Assembly (NCBI GenBank): GCA_014379485.1
Contig: JACMLS010000631.1
Coordinates: 1-6,717, forward strand
DNA from: Bacteroidia bacterium
GTDB lineage: Bacteria > Bacteroidota > Bacteroidia > B-17B0 > Aurantibacillaceae
Direction of reading: 5' to 3'
Length of the DNA: 6,717 nt
In this document: positions 1 to 6,206 of the stretch, one piece after another
Position numbering within the stretch: the stretch's first letter is position 1
How the letters are laid out: each line of letters begins with the position of its first letter
The notes under the pieces: model-generated
Seen by the model: only the letters and a program-made list of their open reading frames with translations
The model's database searches: none
Told to the model about the DNA's origin: nothing
Position numbers and translations under genes: made by a program

Positions 1-135
1 GGCGACTCGCTGCCGGGCTTTTATTAGAGAGAAATTGAGGACGGGATATGAGATGTGAGACACTGAGTTGTGAGACTGGGTTTGTTTGGGCCAGAGGCCA
101 AGTTGAAAGTTTCCTCGCGGGACGCTCGGAAAGCG
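1..135. other. non-coding left flank, G+C richer than the genes
   Basis: No convincing reading frame covers this stretch on either strand. By hand count about 62 of the first 120 bases are G or C, clearly above the AT-rich genes that follow. It holds a partly repeated stretch around 53-76 (GATGTGAGAC, then GTTGTGAGACT), a short bulged inverted repeat at 86-101 (TTGG-G-CC / GGCCAA) and the hairpin listed separately at 110-132. The first 25 bases (a weak GGC/GCC stem, then GGGCTTTTATT) could be the tail of a rightward terminator for a gene outside the window, but the stem is only three or four pairs and I do not call it. It is the region downstream of mltG. Confidence 0.5.
110..132 (-). repeat. 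imperfect hairpin just downstream of mltG
   Basis: The arms TTTCC (110-114) and GGAAA (128-132) are complementary. Inside them, after a two-by-two mismatch, GCG (117-119) pairs with CGC (123-125) around a three-base loop. A second, overlapping option is ACGCT (122-126) with AGCGT (132-136), which runs into the mltG stop codon. The minus-strand transcript has no U-run after either stem, so this is not a standard intrinsic terminator. It may still protect the 3' end of the mRNA or be one copy of a dispersed palindromic repeat. Confidence 0.35.
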
Positions 136-1188
136 TTACTTTTTAATTCCCCTTCGGGTCATTTCGTCGCGGTAGGCTTTTGCGAATTTTTCGTGTTGCT
201 CCAGGGTTTCAGAAAAATCTGAGTAGCCGTTTAATGCGGGCTTTGCACAGAAAAATAGATTATCGCTTTTTTCGTAATTCAGAACGGCTGCAATTGCTTG
301 TTCGGTTGGGAAACAAATGGGACCGGGCGGAAGACCTTTGTACATGTAAGTGTTGTAGGGTGAGTCGAATTTAAGTTGATTACTTAAAACTCTCTGAATA
401 GTAAAATCGTTGAGCGCAAAAATTACTGTGGGATCTGCCTGAAGCATAATGTCTTTTGACAAACGATTTATATAAACGCCCGCAATTTTTTTCTGCTCGC
501 TTTCAATAGAGGCTTCTCCCTGCACAACAGAAGCAAGAATAATAATTTCCGACTGAGAAAAATTCATCTCCTTAGCTTTTTTCTTGCGGGCATCTGTCCA
601 GAATGTTTTGTATTTATCTTTCATCAGCTCAAAAAACTGTTCAATAGAAGTGGCCCAGCTCAATTCGTATTCTCCGGGACGAACAATTGTCATGATGGAA
701 GTTGCGTTCATTCCGAAATTTTTTTCGAGATCCATTTCGTTCTCTAAAAATTCAGTAAGCGCGTTTGCATCCATATCAAATTTCGATGAGAGCTTTTCTA
801 TGAGTTGTTGCTTAGTTCGGGTCGTATAATTGATTGCGAGTTTTACTTTCTCTTCTTTTCCGTTCTTTATCATTTTTACGAGCTGCCTGTTGCTCATTCC
901 ATCCACAATTCTGTAACGGCCTGCATGAATATTCTCATTCAGTTTCATTTTGCGCGCATAAAAATCAAAAGTCTCAACGTTTTTGATCAGGTTATCATCA
1001 ATAAGACTTTTCTTTAATTCTTCGTAATCAGAATTGTTGTGCACGTACAGGTATTTGTATTTTTCCCCGTTCAGATTTACGTTTCCTTTAAAAACATAAT
1101 CCCAAACAAACCATCCGCCACCTGCAAGCAGCAACAGAACCACTATCAAAAAAATTCTGCCTGCTTTACTTTTATTTTCCTTTGCCAT
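136..1188 (-). CDS. mltG: endolytic murein transglycosylase MltG (YceG-like), 350 aa
   Basis: MltG is an inner-membrane lytic transglycosylase that cleaves nascent glycan strands inside the chain and is thought to set their length, releasing 1,6-anhydroMurNAc ends. The protein opens with a short lysine-rich cytoplasmic tail and one membrane segment at about residues 11-32, followed by a periplasmic domain. The YceG catalytic region is clear: ILASVVQGEAS around 217-227, where E225 fits the catalytic glutamate; LQADPTV at 249-255; and YNTYMYKGLPPGPI at 278-291. The length is normal for the family. The ATG at 1188 gives the expected tail and membrane anchor. It overlaps the 3' end of the cytochrome gene by 17 nt, suggesting translational coupling as the last gene of the operon. 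It shares the peptidoglycan theme with dapF upstream. Identification is firm; which synthase it partners with is not visible. Confidence 0.95.
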   Translation of the reverse strand: MAKENKSKAGRIFLIVVLLLLAGGGWFVWDYVFKGNVNLNGEKYKYLYVHNNSDYEELKKSLIDDNLIKNVETFDFYARKMKLNENIHAGRYRIVDGMSNRQLVKMIKNGKEEKVKLAINYTTRTKQQLIEKLSSKFDMDANALTEFLENEMDLEKNFGMNATSIMTIVRPGEYELSWATSIEQFFELMKDKYKTFWTDARKKKAKEMNFSQSEIIILASVVQGEASIESEQKKIAGVYINRLSKDIMLQADPTVIFALNDFTIQRVLSNQLKFDSPYNTYMYKGLPPGPICFPTEQAIAAVLNYEKSDNLFFCAKPALNGYSDFSETLEQHEKFAKAYRDEMTRRGIKK

Positions 1189-3334
1189 TCTTTTTTAAAC
1201 TTAATTCTTTTAATAGTTCTTTTGCTTTTTTATCATTTGGAAATTTTGTCAATAAGCGCTTTACAATTTTATTTGCGTCCTCCATTTCGCCGGCATTTGC
1301 TTTATACTTTGCCAAATTTAAAATAATTTCTGTTGCCTGTTTATTGGAAGCATCTTTTTCAAGCACTATTAATAAAATAGTTACTGCTTCATCAGCTCTG
1401 TCTTGCGCCAATCTAAGCCCCGCAATATTTAAAAGTAGTGGAGCATAATCCGGATCAATTTTCAATGCTCTTGCGTAAATTTCTTCAGCCTCTTTCTTAT
1501 TTCCTTCTGCAATGCACAAATAACCAAGATTTGTTAAAGCTGGTACATACTGTGGGTGCTCAATTAAAGCATTCATAAATAAGGTTCTTGCCTCGGCCGG
1601 TTTTGAATTTGCAAAATAACTAAGTGCCAGTTTATTTTTAAATTCAGGATTAAAAGGTGCAAGAATTACCGCATTATTAAAAAAAGCTTCGGCCTTTTTC
1701 TTATCTCCTATATTATAAAAAGCCTCCCCTATCCTGTAAGAAGTCCATGCGTTACTATTACTCTCTTCTTTCTTAATGAGTTTTTCTGTGAGCAAACGCC
1801 CCGATCCGCTCACTTGAACAAGGTCATATATTTTTTTATAGTTGCCCCTGTCAAAATTCAGCTGAACCAGCAACTCAAAATTAGTTTCAAGACTTTTCGG
1901 ATAACCTTTCATCAGTATTTTTTCTGCAGAATCAAGATAAAAAGTTTTTTGAGAAAATTTATCGTATTCGTTTATAAAAGCTTTTGCTCTATGTATTTCA
2001 CTTACATTTTTATCATTCAAACAGATCATTCCAACAAATGTTTTAATTTTCTTTTCCTGCTCTTTTGAGATCTTTGTTTTTTTAGAAATAAAATGCTCGT
2101 GTATGCTTCCATGCACAATATCATCAGATTCTATTTTGGGCATGTGGCATGAAACACAATTGTCATTTACTTTTTTTCTTACCGCTTCTTTTTCTGAACA
2201 GAGCACATTTACTTTTTTTCCGTGACAATTCTTACAGGCGTTATTGAAAATTTCATTTGAAGTTTTCTGCACACTTACATGTGGATTGTGGCAGGTAACA
2301 CAAGTCATTCCGTTTTTAAAAGGCCGCAAATCTTTAGAGTTCTCTATTTCCTTATTGGAAACAATAAAACACTTACTCATTTTTAAACGCTCTGCATGCG
2401 ACACAAATTTTATTTCTGATTCTCCTTCGTATTTGGCATGAAAAATGGTGATGTAATCTTTCAGCAATTTACCCGGTTTAAAATCGAAAAAAGATTTATT
2501 GTCTTTTAAAATAGTATTGCCATGCAGGTGACAGCGCTGACAAACATCAATCTGCAGGTCGACAGAAAGTTTTGCGGGATTTACAATAGAATAATCAACA
2601 ACTTTAGAAGTATCGAGCGGCGCGTTATTCATTCGCTCAAACACGTGCGCCTGCCCCGGGCCATGGCAACGCTCGCAATCAATTCCCATAGGAACCGAAT
2701 TGTATTTATTTTCTGAACCATTTTCAAATTCCGGATAAGCGTTGTGACAAGCCATGCACTCAATTCCTATTTTGCGCGAGAAGCGGGTGTTGTTGCCATT
2801 CTCAAATCCGGGAGAAAGATCCCACTTATTAATTTGTGTGTAATACGTTAGCGGCATTTCATTTAAATACCCGTTTGTATTCTGAAGAAATGAAAGTGTT
2901 TGCAAACCGTGACCAATTACGTAATCGGTTTTTTCGAGACGCTGATAAATGGTATCTCTTCCTTTCAAGCGGAATTCTTTCATGAAAAAATTTCCGTTTA
3001 AATAAATTGGCTGATAATAAAAATCTTTAAACTTATCGTACACAATTTTCATTGCTACAGTTTTCAGCAATTCATGTTTTTCAGGAAGATCGAATGAATG
3101 GCCCATACCCGTTTGCATAAAAGAGTTGTAAAGATCCTGGTGGCAGGTTTTACAGGTTTCTTTTCCAACGTATTTTACTGTGTCGTTGTGGTTGAGCCAA
3201 AGTGATTCGCTTATCGTAGCGGTCGTAGCGCCGTCGCGTGAAATAATTATTGGGTCGTTTGGATTGTTGGTGCAGGAGAAAATAAGTATACCGGCAAACA
3301 GGTAGAAAAAATTATAAATTTTTATTTTTTTCAA
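1172..3334 (-). CDS. heptaheme c-type cytochrome lipoprotein with C-terminal TPR repeats, 720 aa
   Basis: This is an exported multiheme electron-transfer protein of unknown redox partner. The N-terminus is a lipoprotein signal: KKIK, a hydrophobic stretch, then IFSC with the lipidated cysteine at C21. Seven CxxCH heme-binding motifs follow, starting at C61, C193, C220, C265, C345, C367 and C393. The 127 residues between the first and second motifs hold a heme-free insert with IGHG (140-143), YYTQ and WDLSPG. About five 34-residue TPR units fill roughly 529-701 and end in a lysine-rich tail. The architecture resembles the doubled-CxxCH/cytochrome c554-like proteins fused to TPRs that are annotated in Bacteroidota and other environmental phyla; the family assignment is from memory. 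The start is TTG: an in-frame TAA lies two codons upstream, and the next methionine (about residue 73) would lose the signal and the first heme. It begins 13 nt after the acetyltransferase gene. Enzymatic activity such as nitrite or hydroxylamine chemistry is possible but not shown. Confidence 0.88.
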   Translation of the reverse strand: MKKIKIYNFFYLFAGILIFSCTNNPNDPIIISRDGATTATISESLWLNHNDTVKYVGKETCKTCHQDLYNSFMQTGMGHSFDLPEKHELLKTVAMKIVYDKFKDFYYQPIYLNGNFFMKEFRLKGRDTIYQRLEKTDYVIGHGLQTLSFLQNTNGYLNEMPLTYYTQINKWDLSPGFENGNNTRFSRKIGIECMACHNAYPEFENGSENKYNSVPMGIDCERCHGPGQAHVFERMNNAPLDTSKVVDYSIVNPAKLSVDLQIDVCQRCHLHGNTILKDNKSFFDFKPGKLLKDYITIFHAKYEGESEIKFVSHAERLKMSKCFIVSNKEIENSKDLRPFKNGMTCVTCHNPHVSVQKTSNEIFNNACKNCHGKKVNVLCSEKEAVRKKVNDNCVSCHMPKIESDDIVHGSIHEHFISKKTKISKEQEKKIKTFVGMICLNDKNVSEIHRAKAFINEYDKFSQKTFYLDSAEKILMKGYPKSLETNFELLVQLNFDRGNYKKIYDLVQVSGSGRLLTEKLIKKEESNSNAWTSYRIGEAFYNIGDKKKAEAFFNNAVILAPFNPEFKNKLALSYFANSKPAEARTLFMNALIEHPQYVPALTNLGYLCIAEGNKKEAEEIYARALKIDPDYAPLLLNIAGLRLAQDRADEAVTILLIVLEKDASNKQATEIILNLAKYKANAGEMEDANKIVKRLLTKFPNDKKAKELLKELSLKKNGKGK
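3332..3334 (-). promoter_or_regulatory. TTG start codon of the cytochrome gene
   Basis: The plus strand reads CAA here, so the minus-strand codon is TTG. The frame is closed by TAA two codons upstream, inside the 13-nt gap after the acetyltransferase stop. Only this codon gives a complete lipoprotein signal (KKIK n-region, hydrophobic core, IFSC). The leader is A-rich with no Shine-Dalgarno match, as is usual in Bacteroidota. A start finder that prefers ATG would probably truncate the gene. Confidence 0.75.
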
Positions 3335-3347
3335 TTTTTATTCTGAT

Positions 3348-3869
3348 TTAGGCAAAACACTGAAAAAATAATTCATCAACAAATTCACTTTCAGCATTAA
3401 CATTCCACTTTTTCTTAACGCCACTCAATTCAAATCCGCATTTTTCAAAAAGGTTAATGCTTGCTGCATTAACTGCAGAAATATTACACCACAAAGAATT
3501 CATTTTTATTTTCTTAAAACAATAATCTTTCAGTAAGAACAAAGATTCTGTTGCAATTCCTTTCGTTCTGAAATTTTCTTCAATAATAATTCCAACGCCT
3601 GCCCTTCTATTTTCCCTGTCAAATTCAAACAGGTCAACAGATCCGGCAACTGAATTATCTTTCATGCAGATCATTAATCGCAATTCTTTTTCAAGGTCAA
3701 GGTCGTAATGACGTGTTTTTATCCACTCTTCCACTTCGGTTTTACTTACTGCTTCTTTGTGAAGATTTATTTCAACTGCTGATTGGGCATTTTCCCACGC
3801 AAAAATAAGGTCTGCATCATTTTCATGCGGAAGGCGGAGATAAATTTTATTTCCCTGTAATGGAAACAT
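3348..3869 (-). CDS. GNAT-family N-acetyltransferase, RimJ/RimL type, 173 aa
   Basis: The protein transfers acetyl from acetyl-CoA to an amine of unknown identity in the cytoplasm. It has the compact single-domain layout of the RimJ/RimL-like branch: the opening GNKIYLRLPHENDADLIFAW (6-25) is the typical first strand and helix, RRAGVGIIIEENFRTKGIATESL (88-110) contains the acetyl-CoA pyrophosphate loop R-T-K-G-I-A (101-106), and NISAVNAASINLFEKCGF (129-146) is the usual asparagine-rich segment with the LFEKCGF helix. Length is normal. The start ATG shares its A with the TGA stop of the gene before it (TGATG), so the two are almost certainly translationally coupled. The substrate cannot be predicted: ribosomal-protein N-termini, small amines and cell-wall sugars are all possible for this branch. 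Confidence 0.9.
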   Translation of the reverse strand: MFPLQGNKIYLRLPHENDADLIFAWENAQSAVEINLHKEAVSKTEVEEWIKTRHYDLDLEKELRLMICMKDNSVAGSVDLFEFDRENRRAGVGIIIEENFRTKGIATESLFLLKDYCFKKIKMNSLWCNISAVNAASINLFEKCGFELSGVKKKWNVNAESEFVDELFFQCFA

Positions 3870-4429
3870 CAGTTCTTATATTCTAAACGCACTTTTTCAA
3901 TACGCTCGTCTATTTGGTTTTTAGTGTAAACAGGCAATGTATAATTTCCATTTGCTGTTTCATTGGTGATATTTGCGCTGTAACAGGAAACGATCAGCTC
4001 ATTTTTTTGAAGCTGGGGTAAAAGCTGAAACAGAAAATCAATTTCGTTTACATCTACATGAAACCCTTCTTTAAAGAATTGCTTTACGGGCGTTAAACAA
4101 GTGGGTCCATTTACGTCTACACGTTTATGTTCTGCAATGCAACTTTGCAACAATTCATCCAGGTAATTGTAACTGAAAACCGGATGGTCTTTTATTTTAA
4201 TGAACAGTGCCGGAATTCTTCTTAAAGAACAATTTTTTAATAAAACACCAGCGCCCACATTCAGTTCGTGCCCTTTAATTGTAAGCGATGAAAAATTTCC
4301 GTTAATACAAATTCCAATGTGTGGTGGAATTTTATTTGCGTCAATAACAGAAATAAAAACTCCTTTTCTTAAATCGCTTAAAGAAATTTCTCCGTCAACT
4401 TTTATAGAGAAGGGGCTTTGCATTTTCAT
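3869..4429 (-). CDS. uncharacterised 186-aa protein coupled to the acetyltransferase
   Basis: I do not recognise a named family. The reading frame is well formed, has no signal peptide or membrane segment, and looks cytoplasmic. The N-terminal half carries SLSDLRKGVFISVIDANKIPPHIGI (16-40), then a strand-like NGNFSSLTIKGHEL (43-56). The middle has GPTCLTPVKQFF (108-119) with C111, and the C-terminus has TLPVYTKNQIDERIEKVR (164-181). The style resembles conserved hypothetical proteins I associate with Bacteroidota. A H37-then-C111 arrangement is faintly like circularly permuted NlpC/P60 proteins, but this is a guess from two short motifs. The ATG at 4429 is used; a second ATG at 4423 (M3) is equally possible. 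It ends in TGATG, overlapping the acetyltransferase start by one base, so a shared job, perhaps as substrate or partner, is a reasonable inference. Confidence 0.75.
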   Translation of the reverse strand: MKMQSPFSIKVDGEISLSDLRKGVFISVIDANKIPPHIGICINGNFSSLTIKGHELNVGAGVLLKNCSLRRIPALFIKIKDHPVFSYNYLDELLQSCIAEHKRVDVNGPTCLTPVKQFFKEGFHVDVNEIDFLFQLLPQLQKNELIVSCYSANITNETANGNYTLPVYTKNQIDERIEKVRLEYKN

Positions 4430-4455
4430 GAGTTTGCAATTGTCTTTTTAATGTC

Positions 4456-4501
4456 TCATGGAATAACCATGATTTTATAATTGTTTGGAAATTGAATCAT
4501 G
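4456..4501. repeat. overlapping CATGA/TCATG inverted repeats in the dapF-downstream gap
   Basis: In the 78-bp gap 4430-4507, TCATGG (4456-4461) and CCATGA (4467-4472) form a perfect six-pair stem with loop AATAA. The right arm also belongs to CATGATT (4468-4474), which pairs instead with AATCATG (4495-4501) across 20 nt. The two stems exclude each other. The minus-strand transcript has no U-run after them, so they are not an intrinsic terminator. No TAnnTTTG motif was found here on the minus strand, so an internal promoter is not supported. Confidence 0.35.
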
Positions 4502-4507
4502 CTTATT

Positions 4508-5287
4508 TCAGATCTCAATATGGCCATCGAACACAAATTTTGCCGGGCCTTCTAAACGAATGGAATTAAATTTATTTTCGCCGTCTGAGTTAAATTTTAC
4601 AAATAATTCTCCACCTGGAGTTAAGATCTTACACCCGTTTTTTTCTGTAGAGAGACCCGATAAAGCTGCAACCAAAGAAGCAGCAGTAACTCCGGTTCCG
4701 CAAGCGAGGGTTTCATTTTCTACCCCGCGCTCGTAGGTGCGTACAAGTAATTTATCTTCTTTCTTCTCAATAAAATTTACGTTGGTCCCTTTCTCTTTAA
4801 AGCGCTCGTTGTAACGAATCTTTCTCGCCTCTTCTACCACCGGAAATTCTTCAATGTCTTTTACAAATTTTACATAATGCGGCGACCCTGTATCTAAAAA
4901 AAAGTAATCGTTTCCTTTTTCAACGGTGTCTACGTTTTTCATTTCAAGGCTTACCCAATCGTTTTTTAATTCTGCGTGGTGCGGACCATCTACAGCAAGA
5001 AATTTTGCTTCGTTCTTTATTACGCCCACTTTATTTGCGAAAGCGGTAATGCATCTTCCGCCGTTTCCACACATGCTGCTCTCATTACCATCAGAATTAA
5101 AATAAACCATGTGAAAATCGTAACCGGCAATAGTTTCAAGCAACATCAATCCATCTGCACCAATTCCAAATTTACGGTCACATAAAAACTCAATCTGCTG
5201 TCTTGTTAAACTGATTTTTTTTTCGCGGTTATCTAACAGAATAAAATCGTTGCCTGCGCCCTGGTATTTATAAAAGTGAAGCAGCAT
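4508..5287 (-). CDS. dapF: diaminopimelate epimerase DapF, 259 aa
   Basis: DapF interconverts LL- and meso-2,6-diaminopimelate without a cofactor in the cytoplasm. The meso form feeds lysine synthesis and the MurE step of peptidoglycan assembly. The two catalytic cysteines of the pseudo-symmetric halves are present: C73 in MCGNGGR (72-78) and C196 in ACGTG (195-199). Other family signatures are YQGAGNDF (8-15) near the N-terminus, FGIGADGL (40-47), FNSDGNES (63-70), a TGSPHYV stretch (133-139) and PGGEL (224-228). Length is normal for bacterial DapF. The ATG at 5287 gives the classic MxLHFYKYQG opening and lies 2 nt after the stop of the upstream membrane-anchored gene, so the two are co-transcribed. 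With mltG at the end of the same gene string it adds to a cell-wall theme. Confidence 0.97.
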   Translation of the reverse strand: MLLHFYKYQGAGNDFILLDNREKKISLTRQQIEFLCDRKFGIGADGLMLLETIAGYDFHMVYFNSDGNESSMCGNGGRCITAFANKVGVIKNEAKFLAVDGPHHAELKNDWVSLEMKNVDTVEKGNDYFFLDTGSPHYVKFVKDIEEFPVVEEARKIRYNERFKEKGTNVNFIEKKEDKLLVRTYERGVENETLACGTGVTAASLVAALSGLSTEKNGCKILTPGGELFVKFNSDGENKFNSIRLEGPAKFVFDGHIEI

Positions 5288-5289
5288 GA

Positions 5290-5973
5290 TTAATTCATCC
5301 TGTCAAGGATAGATGATTCGCTCACCCTTTCCATTTTATGAAACTCGTTACTGTACGAAATACGGTACACCAGGTTATTGTTTTTTAAGTAATAATTATC
5401 GTTGAGTTTTACAATATCTACATTTTGCTCCTGTAAACCATACAGTACAACTTTATTGCGGCTCATTTTGTATCCTTTGGAGTTAAGCGGTGTTTTCCAG
5501 AATTCTATTACCAGAAACTCATTTGGGTTTGGTTCTGCCACACCCGCAACGCTTGCCGCAAGCGAATCTTTTTTACTTGTTTTTCCCTCCTCTGCCCCCT
5601 TAACCTTTACGTTTTTCACTCCCACCAGCTCTTCCTTCAATACAGAAATGTTTTCTGACGAAGAAGCGTCTATATCCATTACTTCTGAACCGCTTGAATC
5701 TGCATTTGTTTCTGCAACAGCCAATGAATCTTTTTGATCGTTGTCTTTACCTTTTTTATTTTCTGCAAGTGTAATTTTCTTTTTAAGATCTTTTTTTGGT
5801 TTTGTACCATCGGTAAGATCAGTGGTTTCCTCAAAGGCCGGTTTCTTGCTGTCTGAAAACTGAAAATTCTTAACGTAATCGTCAAGCTTAAAAATAAAAA
5901 TAGCGCAGCCAATTAAAAGTCCTACGGTTAAACCAAAAAAGAAGGTAGAAAATTTTTCTTTGAAACGGGCCAT
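5290..5973 (-). CDS. membrane-anchored protein of unknown function upstream of dapF, 227 aa
   Basis: No named family recognised. The layout is clear: a basic start (MARFKEK), one membrane segment at about residues 9-29, a long charged low-complexity linker at about 38-148 rich in K, E, D and S, and a compact C-terminal domain at about 150-227. The linker carries KDSLA twice (about 81-85 and 135-139). The C-terminal domain includes FLVIEFWKTPLNSKGYKMSR (153-172) and NDNYYLKNNNLVYRISY (191-207), and looks like the conserved part. With positive residues before the membrane helix, the C-terminal domain is probably periplasmic. The frame is open to 6066, but the ATG at 5973 is chosen because the extra 31 residues are cysteine-rich and would place a non-typical segment ahead of a good basic-then-hydrophobic start. 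It ends 2 nt before dapF and heads the minus-strand gene string. Confidence 0.75.
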   Translation of the reverse strand: MARFKEKFSTFFFGLTVGLLIGCAIFIFKLDDYVKNFQFSDSKKPAFEETTDLTDGTKPKKDLKKKITLAENKKGKDNDQKDSLAVAETNADSSGSEVMDIDASSSENISVLKEELVGVKNVKVKGAEEGKTSKKDSLAASVAGVAEPNPNEFLVIEFWKTPLNSKGYKMSRNKVVLYGLQEQNVDIVKLNDNYYLKNNNLVYRISYSNEFHKMERVSESSILDRMN

Positions 5974-6059
5974 TACAGGTATTGGAAATTTATGTAAAAT
6001 TAAGCAAAAAAAATCCGCTAAAAAACAGGGCAGGCAATAAGTATTAACTGAGTTTTTAG

Positions 6060-6086
6060 CCGCCAATAGCGCAAATTTTCGCGAAT
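6060..6086 (+). repeat. 27-bp GCGAAT repeat, copy 1 (direct)
   Basis: This copy matches copy 2 at 23 of 27 positions (differences at unit positions 5, 9, 14 and 21). It is the most diverged, and only its last GCGAAT (6081-6086) is intact. It begins exactly 60 bp before copy 2. Confidence 0.7.
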
Positions 6087-6119
6087 CGCTACTTTGAAAT
6101 AAATTCTGAGCTTTTTTGA

Positions 6120-6146
6120 CCGCGAATGGCGCGAATTTTTGCGAAT
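6120..6146 (+). repeat. 27-bp GCGAAT repeat, copy 2 (direct), left arm of a long hairpin
   Basis: The unit contains GCGAAT three times (6122-6127, 6131-6136, 6141-6146) at 9- and 10-bp steps. Its first 18 bases are exactly complementary to the last 18 bases of copy 3, so the two copies can fold into a long stem with a 33-nt loop. This arrangement resembles dispersed palindromic intergenic repeats rather than a coding or CRISPR element. Confidence 0.8.
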
Positions 6147-6179
6147 ATCTTAAAACTAATAACTAGATTTCCTGCCCAG

Positions 6180-6206
6180 ATTTGCGATAATTCGCGCCAT
6201 TCGCGG
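6180..6206 (-). repeat. 27-bp GCGAAT repeat, copy 3 (inverted), right arm of a long hairpin
   Basis: Read on the minus strand this copy matches copy 2 at 24 of 27 positions, including the first 18 without a break. It starts 60 bp after copy 2. On the plus strand the arm is followed by CTCC and eight T residues (6212-6219), so the folded pair looks like a stem plus T-run for rightward transcription, although no rightward gene is visible upstream in the window. Confidence 0.78.

Noticed and set aside
1039..1326. Plus-strand reading frame of 95 codons across the mltG/cytochrome junction
   Set aside because: It is antisense to two confident genes, has low-complexity hydrophobic composition and no recognisable motif. 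The other plus-strand frames between 180 and 5185 were rejected on the same grounds.
1172..3334. The cytochrome as a NrfA-type nitrite reductase
   Set aside because: No CxxCK active-site heme motif is present, the heme number is seven rather than five, and the TPR half is foreign to NrfA. No specific enzyme name is justified.
5402..5737. Plus-strand reading frame of 111 codons opposite the membrane-anchored gene
   Set aside because: It is antisense to a better-supported frame with a membrane helix and good operon spacing. Its Ser/Thr/Phe-rich composition is what the reverse of a Lys/Glu/Ser-rich linker gives.
5679..5912. Minus-strand 77-codon frame inside the membrane-anchored gene
   Set aside because: It is an alternative frame of the charged linker and is wholly contained in the chosen gene. 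Its Lys/Leu/Gln-rich composition is a frame-shift shadow.
5974..6066. N-terminal extension of the membrane-anchored gene to the ATG at 6066
   Set aside because: The extra 31 residues are cysteine-rich and precede a normal basic start plus membrane helix (MARFKEK). They would put the helix at an odd depth and bring the start to within a few bases of repeat copy 1. The ATG at 5973 is preferred.
6060..6206. A small CRISPR array: 27-bp repeats with two 33-bp spacers
   Set aside because: Only three units, up to about 15 percent divergence between copies, the last copy inverted, a repeat built from GCGAAT sub-repeats, and no cas gene in the window. A palindromic intergenic repeat fits better.
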